Of a DNA stretch of 64,000 nt, positions 11,762-22,500 are shown in pieces. Positions within the stretch are counted from its first letter, which is position 1, and each line of letters opens with the position of its first letter. Source of the DNA: Aquilaria yunnanensis (Eukaryota; Streptophyta; Magnoliopsida; Malvales; Thymelaeaceae). The notes under the pieces are model-generated. The model was not told where the DNA came from and did no database searches. It was given only the letters and a program-made list of their open reading frames with translations. The DNA is taken from positions 13,394,501 to 13,458,500 of the forward strand of contig CM077599.1 of the NCBI GenBank assembly GCA_039654915.1, in the 5' to 3' direction. A program made the translations under genes and the position numbers.

Positions 11762-12382
11762 GTATGCCGAAAAAGAATTTGGCAGACTTAGTACAAAAAT
11801 GTATGAATTTATTTTTGGGAGGAGCATAATGTAAACACTTGATTCATGAAGTTAACCTCAAATAGTTGAGATTAAGGCTCAGTTGATCAATTGGTTGATT
11901 GGTTTGCAAGCTAAAATACAGAAAACAATAAAAATAGAGGAATAAATAAAAGTCCTGAAAGTATGCAGAATGTTATATTTCCAACCCCAAAGTATGAAAT
12001 GTTGCAGAGTTTGGTTCCAATTGCAGTAGAAAATTCCCAGATGATGGTTTGTGATCTAAAGAAGTAATTATTGCTGTCCTCATAGACCTGCTCTAGCTCT
12101 ACTACTTCCTCAGTACACATATTTATATTATATGAAACCTAGCGCCGTGCTCAACTCAACAATTACTACAGTATTAATTATTTTGCATTCCCACGACATG
12201 CATGCAGCCGTACGTTTTGTCACACAACAATTCATTCATTCATTCTGTTCCATTCATCCATCTTATTCTTAGCTAGCTAGTTAAGAAACCAATCATTTAC
12301 TTAAAGATTATGATGAAAACCTGCTGCTACTGTGGCCCTCAAATTAGTCGTTTTTCTCATTTCTTCTTCCCTTCTAATTTAA
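11762..12382. other. Intergenic DNA, nothing recognised
   Basis: No coding, RNA or repeat feature is supported. The tetranucleotide-like runs 'attcattcattcattctg' near 12230-12245 and 'agctagctag' near 12272 are simple-sequence patches. Confidence 0.5.
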
Positions 12383-12618
12383 TACTCCCTCCGTTCCAAA
12401 AGTTTTGCTCCATTTGTTTATGGTAATTAATCAATAATTTTTTATTTTCAACATTTTAATATATAAATAAAAAATCTTTGTATATGGATGATAATTCAAG
12501 ATATGTAGTTTCTAAATATTTTTTTTTATTTTTTTTAAACAAACAATAATATGAATAAAATTAAGTCAAAATATAATAAAAAGTTAAATGTATCAAAACT
12601 TCTAAGACAGAGGAAGTA
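12383..12618. mobile_element. Stowaway-like MITE
   Basis: Starts TACTCCCTCCGTTCC and ends AGACAGAGGAAGTA, with TA at both borders, the classic Stowaway terminal type. It is about 236 bp. The interior 'ttttattttcaacattttaatatataaat' landmark is shared with the copy at 42227-42464. Confidence 0.8.
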
Positions 12619-12787
12619 TTTATATAATTTTTTATTTTCAATATTTTAGTATACAGATATAATTTTTATAAATAAATACTAATATTTTTTTTAAAAAATC
12701 TTTCTTGAAAAAATAATATAAATAAATTTAAATAATAAATAAGTCAAAAAAATAAAATTGAACAAACAATATTAGACGAATGGAGTA
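12619..12787. mobile_element. Truncated Stowaway-like MITE abutting the previous copy
   Basis: The interior repeats the 'ttttattttcaatatttt' block of the neighbouring MITE. The right terminus ATTAGACGAATGGAGTA is a Stowaway right end, but no CTCCCTCC left end is present. It looks like a partial copy or tandem remnant joined to the complete one. Confidence 0.5.
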
Positions 12788-13415
12788 AGGCCGCCTGAAT
12801 TTGTGAGGAATCAACCAATTATGGAAGAAAATACTTCGTATATATCCAAACTCAGCAAGCTATATATATACATGGTCGCGTTCTTTGCAATACGTACAAC
12901 CTAAATGGTTGGTCCGTATCATTTTTAGGTAGACAAGCATATAAAGAAAACAAGAGAAGTCGCCAGCTAGAAATATTTCTTTATATAGGAGTATATTATA
13001 AGATCAAGAGTTCAGTTTACATATATCTGTCGATGCATGCCCATTGCCCATGGACACAAACTATTCAGGTTCGTACCTACGTACGTCCCGGCCGGAAATA
13101 AGCCGCATACATACATACATACCAAAGATGTTATTACATTTTTCTTTAAAAGAAGATGTTATTTTAGTCATGAGACACGGATCGTGAAAAGATTCATTGC
13201 AATGTAATCAAGTAAATTTATGTGCATCCAACAAAGTTGCACAAAAGTAGAGAAGTAATAAGTTCGTGACTTGGTCTTTGCCCCCTCCGCCATTTTTATG
13301 TTTAGTATCTTCTGCCTTCTCTCCCTGCATTTTTCTTCTTATTAAATGGTCCGGCCCCTGCTCACCACACTTGCTCACTTTGTTGGACTTGGGCTCTGCA
13401 ACAGTAAACCTGAAA
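12788..13415 (+). promoter_or_regulatory. SAUR upstream region with an AuxRE-type GAGACA
   Basis: This is the region immediately 5' of the SAUR gene. GAGACA at 13172-13177 is the reverse complement of the core auxin-response element TGTCTC, about 240 bp before the start codon. That spacing suits ARF-controlled SAUR genes. Several CATGCATG-type RY words also occur (about 13033). These are short motifs, and function is inferred only from position and gene family. Confidence 0.4.
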
Positions 13416-13739
13416 ATGGGAATCAGAGGAGCAACCAAACACAAATCCGCAGGCCTGATGAAGCAGATCTTTAACAGGTGCTCCAGCCTCGGCAAGAGGT
13501 TAGGCTGTGGCGAGGGGGGCCTCCCTCTCGATGTCCCAAAGAGCCACTTCGCTGTCTATGTCGGCGACAACCGGAGCAGGCACATCGTCCCCATCTCCCT
13601 CCTGTCTCACCCCGAGTTTCAGTTGCTTCTTCGGCAGGCCGAGGAGGAGTTCGGCTTCCACCATGATATGGGTCTCACCATCCCTTGCCCCGAAGTCGTT
13701 TTCCGTTCTCTCACGTCTCTGCTTAGTCTCAGATCATAA
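13416..13739 (+). CDS. SAUR50: Small auxin-up RNA protein (SAUR50 clade)
   Basis: Intronless gene of 107 residues, normal for the family. SAUR proteins of this clade inhibit PP2C.D phosphatases at the plasma membrane, keeping H+-ATPases active and promoting cell expansion. The SAUR core is complete: [15 protein letters not shown] near residues 17-31, then [38 protein letters not shown] and [18 protein letters not shown] to the C terminus. The start at 13416 puts the usual Lys/Ser-rich N-terminal stretch just before the core. An upstream in-frame extension exists but lacks family conservation. GC content is much higher than the flanks, as is usual for SAUR genes. An auxin-type GAGACA lies upstream. 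Later mRNA instability (DST) elements were not clearly identified in the 3' region. Confidence 0.93.
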   Translation: MGIRGATKHKSAGLMKQIFNRCSSLGKRLGCGEGGLPLDVPKSHFAVYVGDNRSRHIVPISLLSHPEFQLLLRQAEEEFGFHHDMGLTIPCPEVVFRSLTSLLSLRS

Positions 13740-14728
13740 ATTAATAAGCTGATGCATGCATGATCAAGTACTGGGTTTTGGCTTTGGGTGCGCTTCCTAG
13801 CTATTGCAGAAATACAAAGGATCATTTCCGGGAGAGAAGATGGGAGAAGCTAGCTAGCTTTGGCTTACTCTTTTTTTAATCGTCTTCAGTAATTAATAGC
13901 CCCTGCATGCATATGTATATAATCCTTGTACGTTCTCTATTTTTGAGTCACTAGCCAGCCAGCCGGTCGGCCGGCCCGGCAGCGTGATTCTTCTAACTTG
14001 TAAATATTAAGCATTTGACGTTTTGCTCGCAGATTTGAGTTGTTACTTGTTACGTTACGTAGGTTAATTAATCCACCACATAAGTCCCTTCCACTTCGAA
14101 GGCGTTACTGGTTCAAATAATTGAATTTCAGTAGCTCTAGTCACGCAAAGCTAATCGCGCCCCCAAGAAGCCGCAAAACTCACAGACATGTCAAAAAGCA
14201 AGAAGGAATCTGTGGCGTACGTCAGATCTGGTTCAATAACATCAACTGACGCTACGGTAATTAAACGAACAGTTGCATTTCTCTTGGGCCCGAAATGAAG
14301 GAATTAATATGGCATCTGGAGTGCAGGAAAGAGTTGGATCCTACTTCTAAATTCTTATCCAGCAGCCCGAAATTAATGAAGGATTAGCCGATTGATTTTT
14401 CACTATAACCTCCTAGACAAGTTCGACTTTGCATTGCAACTCTTACTCAAGCTTTTGCAAGACCTGTTTGAAAAGTCTGCTAATGTCGGAAACCAGATAC
14501 CTATAGATGTTGGATGAAACAAAATATTCTAAATCCATGTCCTTCTATATCTTATACAAACTCAGGCATATCAAACTCGGTTCTAACTCATTTAATCAAC
14601 AACAACAACACCAATCCACAGCGGAATAGTTTCCCTAAAAGCTGTGAACTGCAGGTAAATGCTACATCAAAGCACAGGGAACAAGAACTGTAGATTACAA
14701 TACAGACTACAACTACAGATCACACCCT
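13740..14728. other. SAUR 3' region and spacer to the PMD gene
   Basis: Contains the SAUR 3' UTR and then the 3' UTR of the opposite-strand PMD gene. A short GC-rich palindromic patch rich in GCCAGCCAGCCGG and GGCCGGCC occurs near 13955-13982. No other gene is supported. AGCTAGCT and CATGCATG words near 13760-13915 are simple palindromes. Confidence 0.5.
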
Positions 14729-17362
14729 TCAGAGTTGCTTGAGGTCCAATGTTTCTCCTGTAAGCTTTGAGAACAGTCTCTCAAGCCTGCTCACTCGAGC
14801 TTCAAGTGTTAATCCTGATGCCTCCACATCAGAGCTACTTCCCTCTCCATTATTCTTGTCCGTGCTTGGTGTTTTCTGGCAAGGTGTTTGTAAGATCTCC
14901 TTATTTGCAGCTTCTGCAGGATTCCCAGCTTCTCCTGGAACATCTTCAACGTGCAATGTCCTCGACACTCTTTGATCCTCATGTTTACCTTCCACCATTC
15001 TACCAGATCCCTCCAGCACAGCTTCATCCAGCATGACCCTTTCTGCCAACATTGCTAGTGGCTCCAAATAGTTCGCAGCTTCATTATCTGCAACAGTCGA
15101 TGACAGACTTTGAGAATCACCTGATGAGTGGCCATGATCATCACCATCTCTTGGTGCAATAACACCATGATTCTTACAAGATCTCAATAATTCTGCAATA
15201 GTTGGGTTATTTTCCTCAGCGGAACCCTCTGCTTTCGCCCTGGCCAAGTCAGGTGCAGAATTCATGGGAGGAGCAGCATTTTCCTTCTTTGCTTTCACAG
15301 TCTGCACTGACTTCTTCGAACTCCTCAAAGTTAAGCTCTGGGAAGCAGAATCATCATTATCTTTCTCAGCACCTTTTGCATTTTCTGCTGATGTAGAGTT
15401 GGGTTTCTCTTTCTTTTTCCTTTTTGTAATTCCAACAGTTGTCCTTAAACGCTTTTGCTGAGGACCAGAAGAAGCAGACTGATGATCTGCTCCCTTCTTT
15501 CTCTTGAAATTCGATGTTCCTTCTTTCAAACTAGCTGAAGGAAGTTCAGAAGACGCAAATTCTTCAGCATCCTTTTTCTTTCTTCTGGCACTCTTTCTCG
15601 AATCATTTGAAGTGTTTCCATTAGTAATGCGGAGAGTAGAGCCACCATTACCTAACTTATTTCCTTTCAAAAGCTGTTCCACAGTTTTTGACTTCTTAAT
15701 GGGAGAACTGCTATCAGATGCAATTCTACCACCTATTTTGCCTTTTAGAATGACCTGCAGCACAGAATTTGCCGTACCTTGATTAGCACCCACTGGCACT
15801 GCAGCATCTTCTGTATGACCTTTCAAACTCTCTGGTGACATTATTGGCCTCTTATTATGTGAACCAGTACAAGTAGAGGTGCCGTGGCCTACCTTCTTCC
15901 CAGCTAAGTTTTTCGGCCTGTTCTTGGAACCCTTTGAAGTTTGTTTCGGCTTCCCAATGCTCTTAGCCATAGCTTTCAACCCCGACACAGATTGTAGCCA
16001 CCATATTGAGTACCGCAAAGTAACTCCAGCTCTGAAAGCACGGGATGGAATAAAGAAATTTGCATGACCAATAGGCTGATTGTAACTGCTCCAGGCCATC
16101 TCAGGACTCTGATTGGAACGGGCAACGCAAGAAGGAATATCCTGATCCATACCAAGTTGCATTGCAACACGATTTGGTAGATACTGTTCAATGCAGTCTA
16201 GTCCAACTAGCTCACAAGCCCTCATACATCGAATAAAAGATTCAGTTTCACCATCCAAGGTTGTACTAACCGATACATAAGTCTCTTTCTCTACGTAAAA
16301 CTTTGGCAAGTTCCAGTTATCCATCTGCCTCGTATAAGGTCGCCATTCGAAACTCTCCATGGTAGAGTCGAGAACCAGCCTCACATTCTCAACCTTACAA
16401 TTAACCTCACGCCACAGAGCCAACCTCGGCTCACTGGCATGCCTAAAACTAGGCTCAGGCCTGAGCCTCGGAAACCTCTCCCAAGCCCAGACCTGAACCA
16501 GCTGAAACGGCGACCAAAGCGTAAGTGCCACGAGCTCCTCTTTGCCTAATCTGGTCGAAGAAATAATTGCATCTTTGAAAGAGCATAAATCTCGGTAAAT
16601 GCAAGCCAGAACAGCGGGGGCCAGAGCTATTCTCGTCCCTCTAGCTAGTAGGATCGCCATGGGAACCACATGATCCCTAATTGTTTCTCGGGCATTGATG
16701 AACACATACCTCGACAGCCAGCAAGTGAGAAACGCTTCGTGCTCGAATTCACTGCCGCAGTCCATGAACTTCTCCATCCACAGATGGGGGCTGGCCTTCT
16801 TGGCCTTGGTCCTCACAATCTCCATTCTCGCGGCCTTCAAGCTCTCTTCGATCCCCTTCAGCTCCCCGCTCTCGAGCGGGCTAAACACAGAAGCACCCAA
16901 AACAGAGTAGCCCCCGAGAACCATGACATCCTCCAGGGTAACGCTGGCTTCGCCCCAAGGGAAGATGAAGCTCTTGGTCTCGCAGCACCATTTCTCAGCC
17001 AGGCCAAGAACCAAATCGGTGTTCCTCTTGATCTGGTAGGTCGAACTGATGACGGCGTCGTAGATTCCGGCTTGCCTCCAGATGGGTTCGTGCAAAGCAG
17101 CCATCTTGTCGACCCACTCAGCCCAATTCCGGGGCCTGGATCTCCAGCCCTGGAAAGTGAGGTTCAAGGGAAGGGTGCGGAGCTCCCATGGGGGCTCGAG
17201 GGAGGAGAGAGCAAGAGAGGGGAGCTTGGGAAGTTCCTTATCGGTAGAGCTGATGGTGGGCCGGAGAAAGCGAGCGGTACGAAGAAAGGGGGTTTTTTCG
17301 GGTGTCGGTGAGACGATTAGCTCTTGGCGCTCGTCAAGAATGGGGGTTTGGAGGTCCTCCAT
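14729..17362 (-). CDS. Plant mobile domain (PMD, aminotransferase-like) protein
   Basis: A single uninterrupted frame of 877 residues, starting at the first ATG (MEDLQTPILDE). The PMD covers roughly residues 75-465. It includes the family signature LGLAEKWCCETKSFIFPWGE followed by ASVTLEDVMVLGGY. The C-terminal half (about 470-790) is a Ser/Lys-rich, probably disordered region with several basic clusters (SARRKKKD, FKRKKGAD, TKRKKKEKP) that look like nuclear localisation signals. A short leucine-repeat helix (RVSRLERLFSKLTG) ends the protein. PMD proteins such as MAIN and MAIL1 act in the nucleus in transcription, transposon silencing and meristem maintenance. The domain is shared with transposon proteins. 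This one resembles the long, intronless Arabidopsis aminotransferase-like group rather than MAIN itself. Its function is not known. Lack of introns fits an origin from a mobile element or retroposition. Confidence 0.88.
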   Translation of the reverse strand: MEDLQTPILDERQELIVSPTPEKTPFLRTARFLRPTISSTDKELPKLPSLALSSLEPPWELRTLPLNLTFQGWRSRPRNWAEWVDKMAALHEPIWRQAGIYDAVISSTYQIKRNTDLVLGLAEKWCCETKSFIFPWGEASVTLEDVMVLGGYSVLGASVFSPLESGELKGIEESLKAARMEIVRTKAKKASPHLWMEKFMDCGSEFEHEAFLTCWLSRYVFINARETIRDHVVPMAILLARGTRIALAPAVLACIYRDLCSFKDAIISSTRLGKEELVALTLWSPFQLVQVWAWERFPRLRPEPSFRHASEPRLALWREVNCKVENVRLVLDSTMESFEWRPYTRQMDNWNLPKFYVEKETYVSVSTTLDGETESFIRCMRACELVGLDCIEQYLPNRVAMQLGMDQDIPSCVARSNQSPEMAWSSYNQPIGHANFFIPSRAFRAGVTLRYSIWWLQSVSGLKAMAKSIGKPKQTSKGSKNRPKNLAGKKVGHGTSTCTGSHNKRPIMSPESLKGHTEDAAVPVGANQGTANSVLQVILKGKIGGRIASDSSSPIKKSKTVEQLLKGNKLGNGGSTLRITNGNTSNDSRKSARRKKKDAEEFASSELPSASLKEGTSNFKRKKGADHQSASSGPQQKRLRTTVGITKRKKKEKPNSTSAENAKGAEKDNDDSASQSLTLRSSKKSVQTVKAKKENAAPPMNSAPDLARAKAEGSAEENNPTIAELLRSCKNHGVIAPRDGDDHGHSSGDSQSLSSTVADNEAANYLEPLAMLAERVMLDEAVLEGSGRMVEGKHEDQRVSRTLHVEDVPGEAGNPAEAANKEILQTPCQKTPSTDKNNGEGSSSDVEASGLTLEARVSRLERLFSKLTGETLDLKQL

Positions 17363-17978
17363 GATCGAATTAGGGCAGGAATCTAGGAGCAGACTCAAAT
17401 GTTAGAAGGAAGGAAAAGATCTGGCCATCTAGGTCCTGATTCTATCGAATGGGATTTGAGAGTCTCGGACTATTTGTAGGAAGGAGGAAGAACATATCTA
17501 TCATGTCCCGACTCCGACTCCTCTCTCGCATCTCACGGGCCGTCCTGTCTTCTATCTATCCCACTCTAAAGCGTCTTGAGTTGACGAAATTTTGCCAATT
17601 TTGGACACCAGGGGTAGTTTTTGGATCACAACTCAGAATTCAAATAGCTTTTTTTTCTTTTTTCTTTTTTTTTTGAAAAATTCCAATACCTAAACAAATT
17701 GGACTTAGATCAGTAAAATAAAGAATGCTACTCCTTTTCCCAATAAAATATAAAGGAATTATCCAGAAATTTTTTATAAATTTTAACTATGGAAATGCTG
17801 AGTACAAGAAAATAGGACTTAATTTAATTGCCATCAATAAATAAAATATCATTTGTGGTTGATTTGATAAATTTTGATGCAGTGATAAATATTATTAGAT
17901 GAATAAAGCAATTTATTTTGCATTAGTAAATAACTATTTAAATTATATGTCCATACTAGTTAATTAGTATATAAAACA
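17363..17978 (-). promoter_or_regulatory. Upstream region of the PMD gene
   Basis: DNA just 5' of the PMD start (to the right, as the gene is on the minus strand). The first ~230 bp is GC-balanced and promoter- or leader-like. The rest becomes AT-rich with a poly-T/CT tract near 17647-17672. No specific element can be assigned. Confidence 0.35.
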
Positions 17979-18200
17979 ATCCCTCCTTCATTCCAAGTTC
18001 ATTATTGCAATATTCATTATTCAGCAATTAATCTATAATTTTTTATTTTTAACATTTTTCTATATAAATGAAAAATCTTTATATATAGATGGTAAATAAA
18101 AATTTATAATTTCTAAGTATATTTTTCAAAAAATATTTTCTACCAAACAACAATATAAATAAATTCAAGTAAAATGTTTCAAAAAAATGCACAAGTCATT
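17979..18200. mobile_element. Degenerate Stowaway-like MITE
   Basis: Starts AATCCCTCCTTCATTCC and carries the family interior ('attaatctataattttttatttttaacattt', 'caacaatataaataaattcaagt'). The right terminus is too decayed to define exactly. Coordinates are approximate. Confidence 0.5.
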
Positions 18201-19549
18201 TATACTATAAAATTTTTCTCATTTCAACAATTCTCTTAATGTTAACAAATTATAATATTGACATAAATAGTACTCTAAAATTAGTACTAAATCTTAAGCA
18301 ACATGCGAATTGACACGTTGTTTCTTCATTGATAGTAGAATATTAGACAAGTGTAAATTAGTGAATTACAATAGTTTAGTTGCCAATTTGTTCAGCGTCA
18401 ACGATGGCTGGTCTTTTTTGCTTTATTTACATTTTATACATAAATTAAGAAAGATGGAAAAAAGTAAATATTGAAATAGTAGTTTAAAAGGTTGTAAAGA
18501 ATATGAAACAAAGAAAATATTTAACATATGAAAATTATATTTCCATTTTAATAAGTTTATTTAAAATTTAACAGTCATATTTTAGAGTTTATATTTTGCC
18601 TTTTTTTTTTTTTTTTTTGCAATTGTTAACATAGAAATTTCATTTATGTCAACATTGAAAAAGTTGAATAGTCATCCAAGCGAGACATAACACAAAGAAT
18701 ATTATTATTACTGTTATTATTATTGTTGTAGTAAAATCTAAAGCTAAAATCGATCATTTTTAAATTGAAAATTTATATTTACTAAAGTCTCTACCTAATG
18801 TTTAAAATTTGTAGTTATTATCCAAGGTCCAAGCCTCTTTTCTATCTTTCAGATTTCATCGAAAGTTACAATACTTGTAAGCTGCGGAAATAGAGGGAAA
18901 ATTTATAAAGGCTAAAGTCTTAACCTGGTGGTTCAGGGGAATATCACATTTGGTCCTAAAAATTGTTTTTTTTATTTAAGTCCTAATTTTTTCACCTTTT
19001 TAAATAAGTCCTAAAACTCTATAATTTTACTTTTCTAAATAATTACTAAAGTTTTGCAACTATGTAAACAATTAATCCTAAAATGTATACTTTTCTGACA
19101 CTAACTTTTTCAAAATTCTAACTAAAATGCTCGGTAATTATCTTTTAATAAATTCAAACTGTATTATAATTTTTTAAGACTTACCATTCAAATTATCAGT
19201 TTTTACTCTATGTAAATTATATTAATATTTAGTAATTATCTTTCAATAAATCTAGGATTAACTATTAACATCTTAGCAAAGTTTTTAGGACTAAAAGTTA
19301 CATTTCCTTAATGATTATTATTGTCAGGTCTAAGGTTTAGTTCTTGATAACCACATTGGCATTCATCCCATGTAGGGATTTAAATGAACCAACTCAACCA
19401 AGCATTTAATGAGTAGCTCAAGCACGAGCCTAATTGATCTAAAACCTAAAAATATTCGTTATTTTATCAAGTTGAGCTTCAAGCTTAAAATGTTCGAGCT
19501 CAATGAAACCTATTGTGTCTTGAAACAATTATAATAAAATAAGGGAAAA
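18201..19549. other. AT-rich intergenic DNA with repeat relics
   Basis: No gene is supported. Around 18890-19370 there are phrases such as 'tttggtcctaaaaatt' and 'tttaggactaaaag' that resemble the inverted ends of the window's MULE-like elements. A clear pair of termini could not be fixed. A T run occurs at 18601-18619, and an ATT-rich patch lies near 18700-18730. Confidence 0.4.
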
Positions 19550-22500
19550 TTACAAAACACACCCTATAGTTTTGTGATACACTTTGCCATTTTATTTTTA
19601 AAAACTTATACTTTACCTTTTACATCTTTTAATTTGTCTAGCCACAAGTTTTGAAACCTTAATCATCTCGTAACTATCTTCCTATAATTTCACGTTATTT
19701 AATATTTCTTTATAGTTAATAGATATTTCAAACTATTAATTTTTTCTTTTCTATAAATGACAAAATAATATTTTTATATGTCAGTTAATTGTAAAAAAAA
19801 ATTGGAGAGATTAAAATTCTATAAGATAACTATCAATATGATATGGAGTGAGTTGCATGATTTGAAGGTGAAGAGCGGCAACAAACATTGCCTTTGCCGA
19901 ATCATTGACCTTCTTCTTTTTCTATTGCCACTAACATCTACGAACAATGATTCCGACTCTTCACTTGGATGGTGTTCCACTTTAAGCGAAGTTTGTGGTT
20001 ATCTCCTAACACCGTGTCCACCATTTAATCCTAATTGAGAGTGATTATAACCATCACAAAGGGCTCCAGGTGACACTCGCTGATTTATAGACCAAATTCT
20101 AGAAACTAACAAAAGATAGTGTCATCGGTGATCTATCATGTCCAAAAATCAATTTTACTATTGGTTTAATCACTTTTATATATTTTTTCAGATACCTTTA
20201 CATATCAATCTAGACACCCTTACTTATTACTTCTTATATTTTTATTTATATGGAGAACAAATTCTTCGGATATTGGTTCAAATACTTTTACTTATTACTT
20301 TAAACACTTTTACATATTAATTTAAAACACTTTTACTTATTATTCAGCTAAATTGCACAATTTGCCCTTAAAATATACTTCATTTCACAAATTTACCCTC
20401 AAATTGTCAAACATTACAAAAATAGGATTAAGATGTTTTATAGAGAAAATGCCACTCATTCTATTATCTCCGTCAATGTTGACAACAATTTGAGGTAAAA
20501 ATATAAACTTAACTCCTAAATGCTGACAAAACAGACACAAAACTCCCTGAACATAAATTTGGAACATATAACTCCTAAAATAGCTAAAAAACCTTAAAGC
20601 ATAATAAAAATAAAAAATTCTATAAATTTAACATGCCCATTGAAAATTAAAGTATCCAATCCTGTCAAATAATTATAGAGAATATTTTAGATGTTAAAAA
20701 AAATAATTTGACACTACAAATACTATAACTCTATTAGTGTTGACAACAATTTGAGGGAAAAAATACAAAATTAACTCCTGAAGGCGGGTAAAATTGACAT
20801 AGGACCCCTTGTACATAAATTTGGAACATATAACTCCTAAAATAGCCAAAAAACTTTAAAACATAATAAAAATAAAAAATACTATAAATTTAACATACCC
20901 ATTGAAAATTAAAGTATCCAATCTCATCAAATAATTATAGAGAATATTTTAGATTCCAAAAAAATAATTTGACACATTTATGTTTTTTTTTCAACTTAAA
21001 CCTTAAAAGCCAAAAAATTCAAAAAGTTGAATGAAAAACTACCAATTAGACATGCCATCTCAAATTAAAGCATGTTATCCATTGAAATAATTTTTTATAC
21101 TATTCCAGATGCCAAAGAAAGAGAAGTCGATGCACTCACCTATTTTTTTCAACTTAAACCATAAAATTGAAAAAGAAACTGAAAAATAGAATGAAAAATA
21201 ATCAAATTACCATTTCAAAAGTCCATCCCAAATTAAAAGCATACAATCTGTTGAAATAATTATAGAAACTTTTCTATATATAAAATAAATAAGATTTGAC
21301 ATAGTTATCTATTTTTTTCAATTTAAAACATAAAATAGCAAAAAAAAAATAACAAAATCCTTGAAAAATTAAAGCATACAATCCATTGAAAAAATTATAG
21401 AGACTATTCTACATGTAAATTAAAAATAATTTGGCATATTTATCTATTTTTTAATTTAAAACATAAAATAGTGAAAAAAAAGTCACAAAATTAGAAAGAA
21501 AAAATAAAATAAAATTACCAATTCAACATTCCCATACTAAACTAAAGAATAAAATCCCTTGAAATAATTATTCATACTATTAGAGATTCCAAATAAATAA
21601 ACTTTGGCACAATTATCTATTTTTTTCAACTTAAACCATAAAATAGAAAAAAAATCAAAAAATAGACTGAAAAATAAAAAATTTACCAAATTCAAAATGA
21701 CCATCCCAAATTAAACAAAAAAATCCATTTTAATAATTATGGAATTCATTTATTGATAGAAAAATAAAAAATTTGACACACATACTATTCTTTTTAACTT
21801 AAACCATAAAATAGAAAAAAATGAAACATACAATGCAAAAGTAAAAAACATTACCAATTTGACATGCCCATAAAAAATTTAAAGTATATAATCCAATTAA
21901 ATAATTATGTACACTATTTTAGATTACAAAGAAATAGAATTTGACACACTTATATATTTTTTCAGCTTAAACCATAAAATAACAAAAAAAAACCAAAAAG
22001 TAAAATGAAAAAAATATAAGTTTGACATTCCTATAAAAAAATTAAAGTATAAATCCAATAAAATAATTATTGGGACTATTATAGATGGAAAATAAACATA
22101 ATTTGACACACTTATCTATTTGTGTCATCTTAAATCATAAAATATTAAAAAAAACTAAAAAAATAGATTGAAAAATAAAAAAAAATCCCAATTCAAAATC
22201 CCAATCCCATATTAAAGCTTAAAATCTCTTGAAATAATTATATAGACTATTCTTGTTTTCAAATAAATAGAATTTAACATACTTATATATATTTTTTCAA
22301 CTTAAATGATAAAATGGAAAAAAAAATAGAGCAAAAAATAAAAAAAAACTACCAATTAAAAATTAACATCTAAAAGCAAACCAAATATACAAATATTTTA
22401 AGGTATTGGATGCTTTATTTTTGGATGGGTATGTTGAATTGGTAATTTTTTACTTTTCATTCTATTTTTTAGTTTTAGTTTTTTTTGCTATTTGTGGTTT

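Noticed and set aside
13955..13990. GC-rich palindromic patch after SAUR as a possible terminator hairpin
   Set aside because: Intrinsic terminators of this kind are bacterial; in a plant nuclear context the patch is a simple GCCAGCC/GGCCGG sequence.
16670..17311. A 213-codon plus-strand frame opposite the PMD gene
   Set aside because: It is the antisense shadow of the real minus-strand PMD coding sequence, in a GC-richer region where stops are rare.
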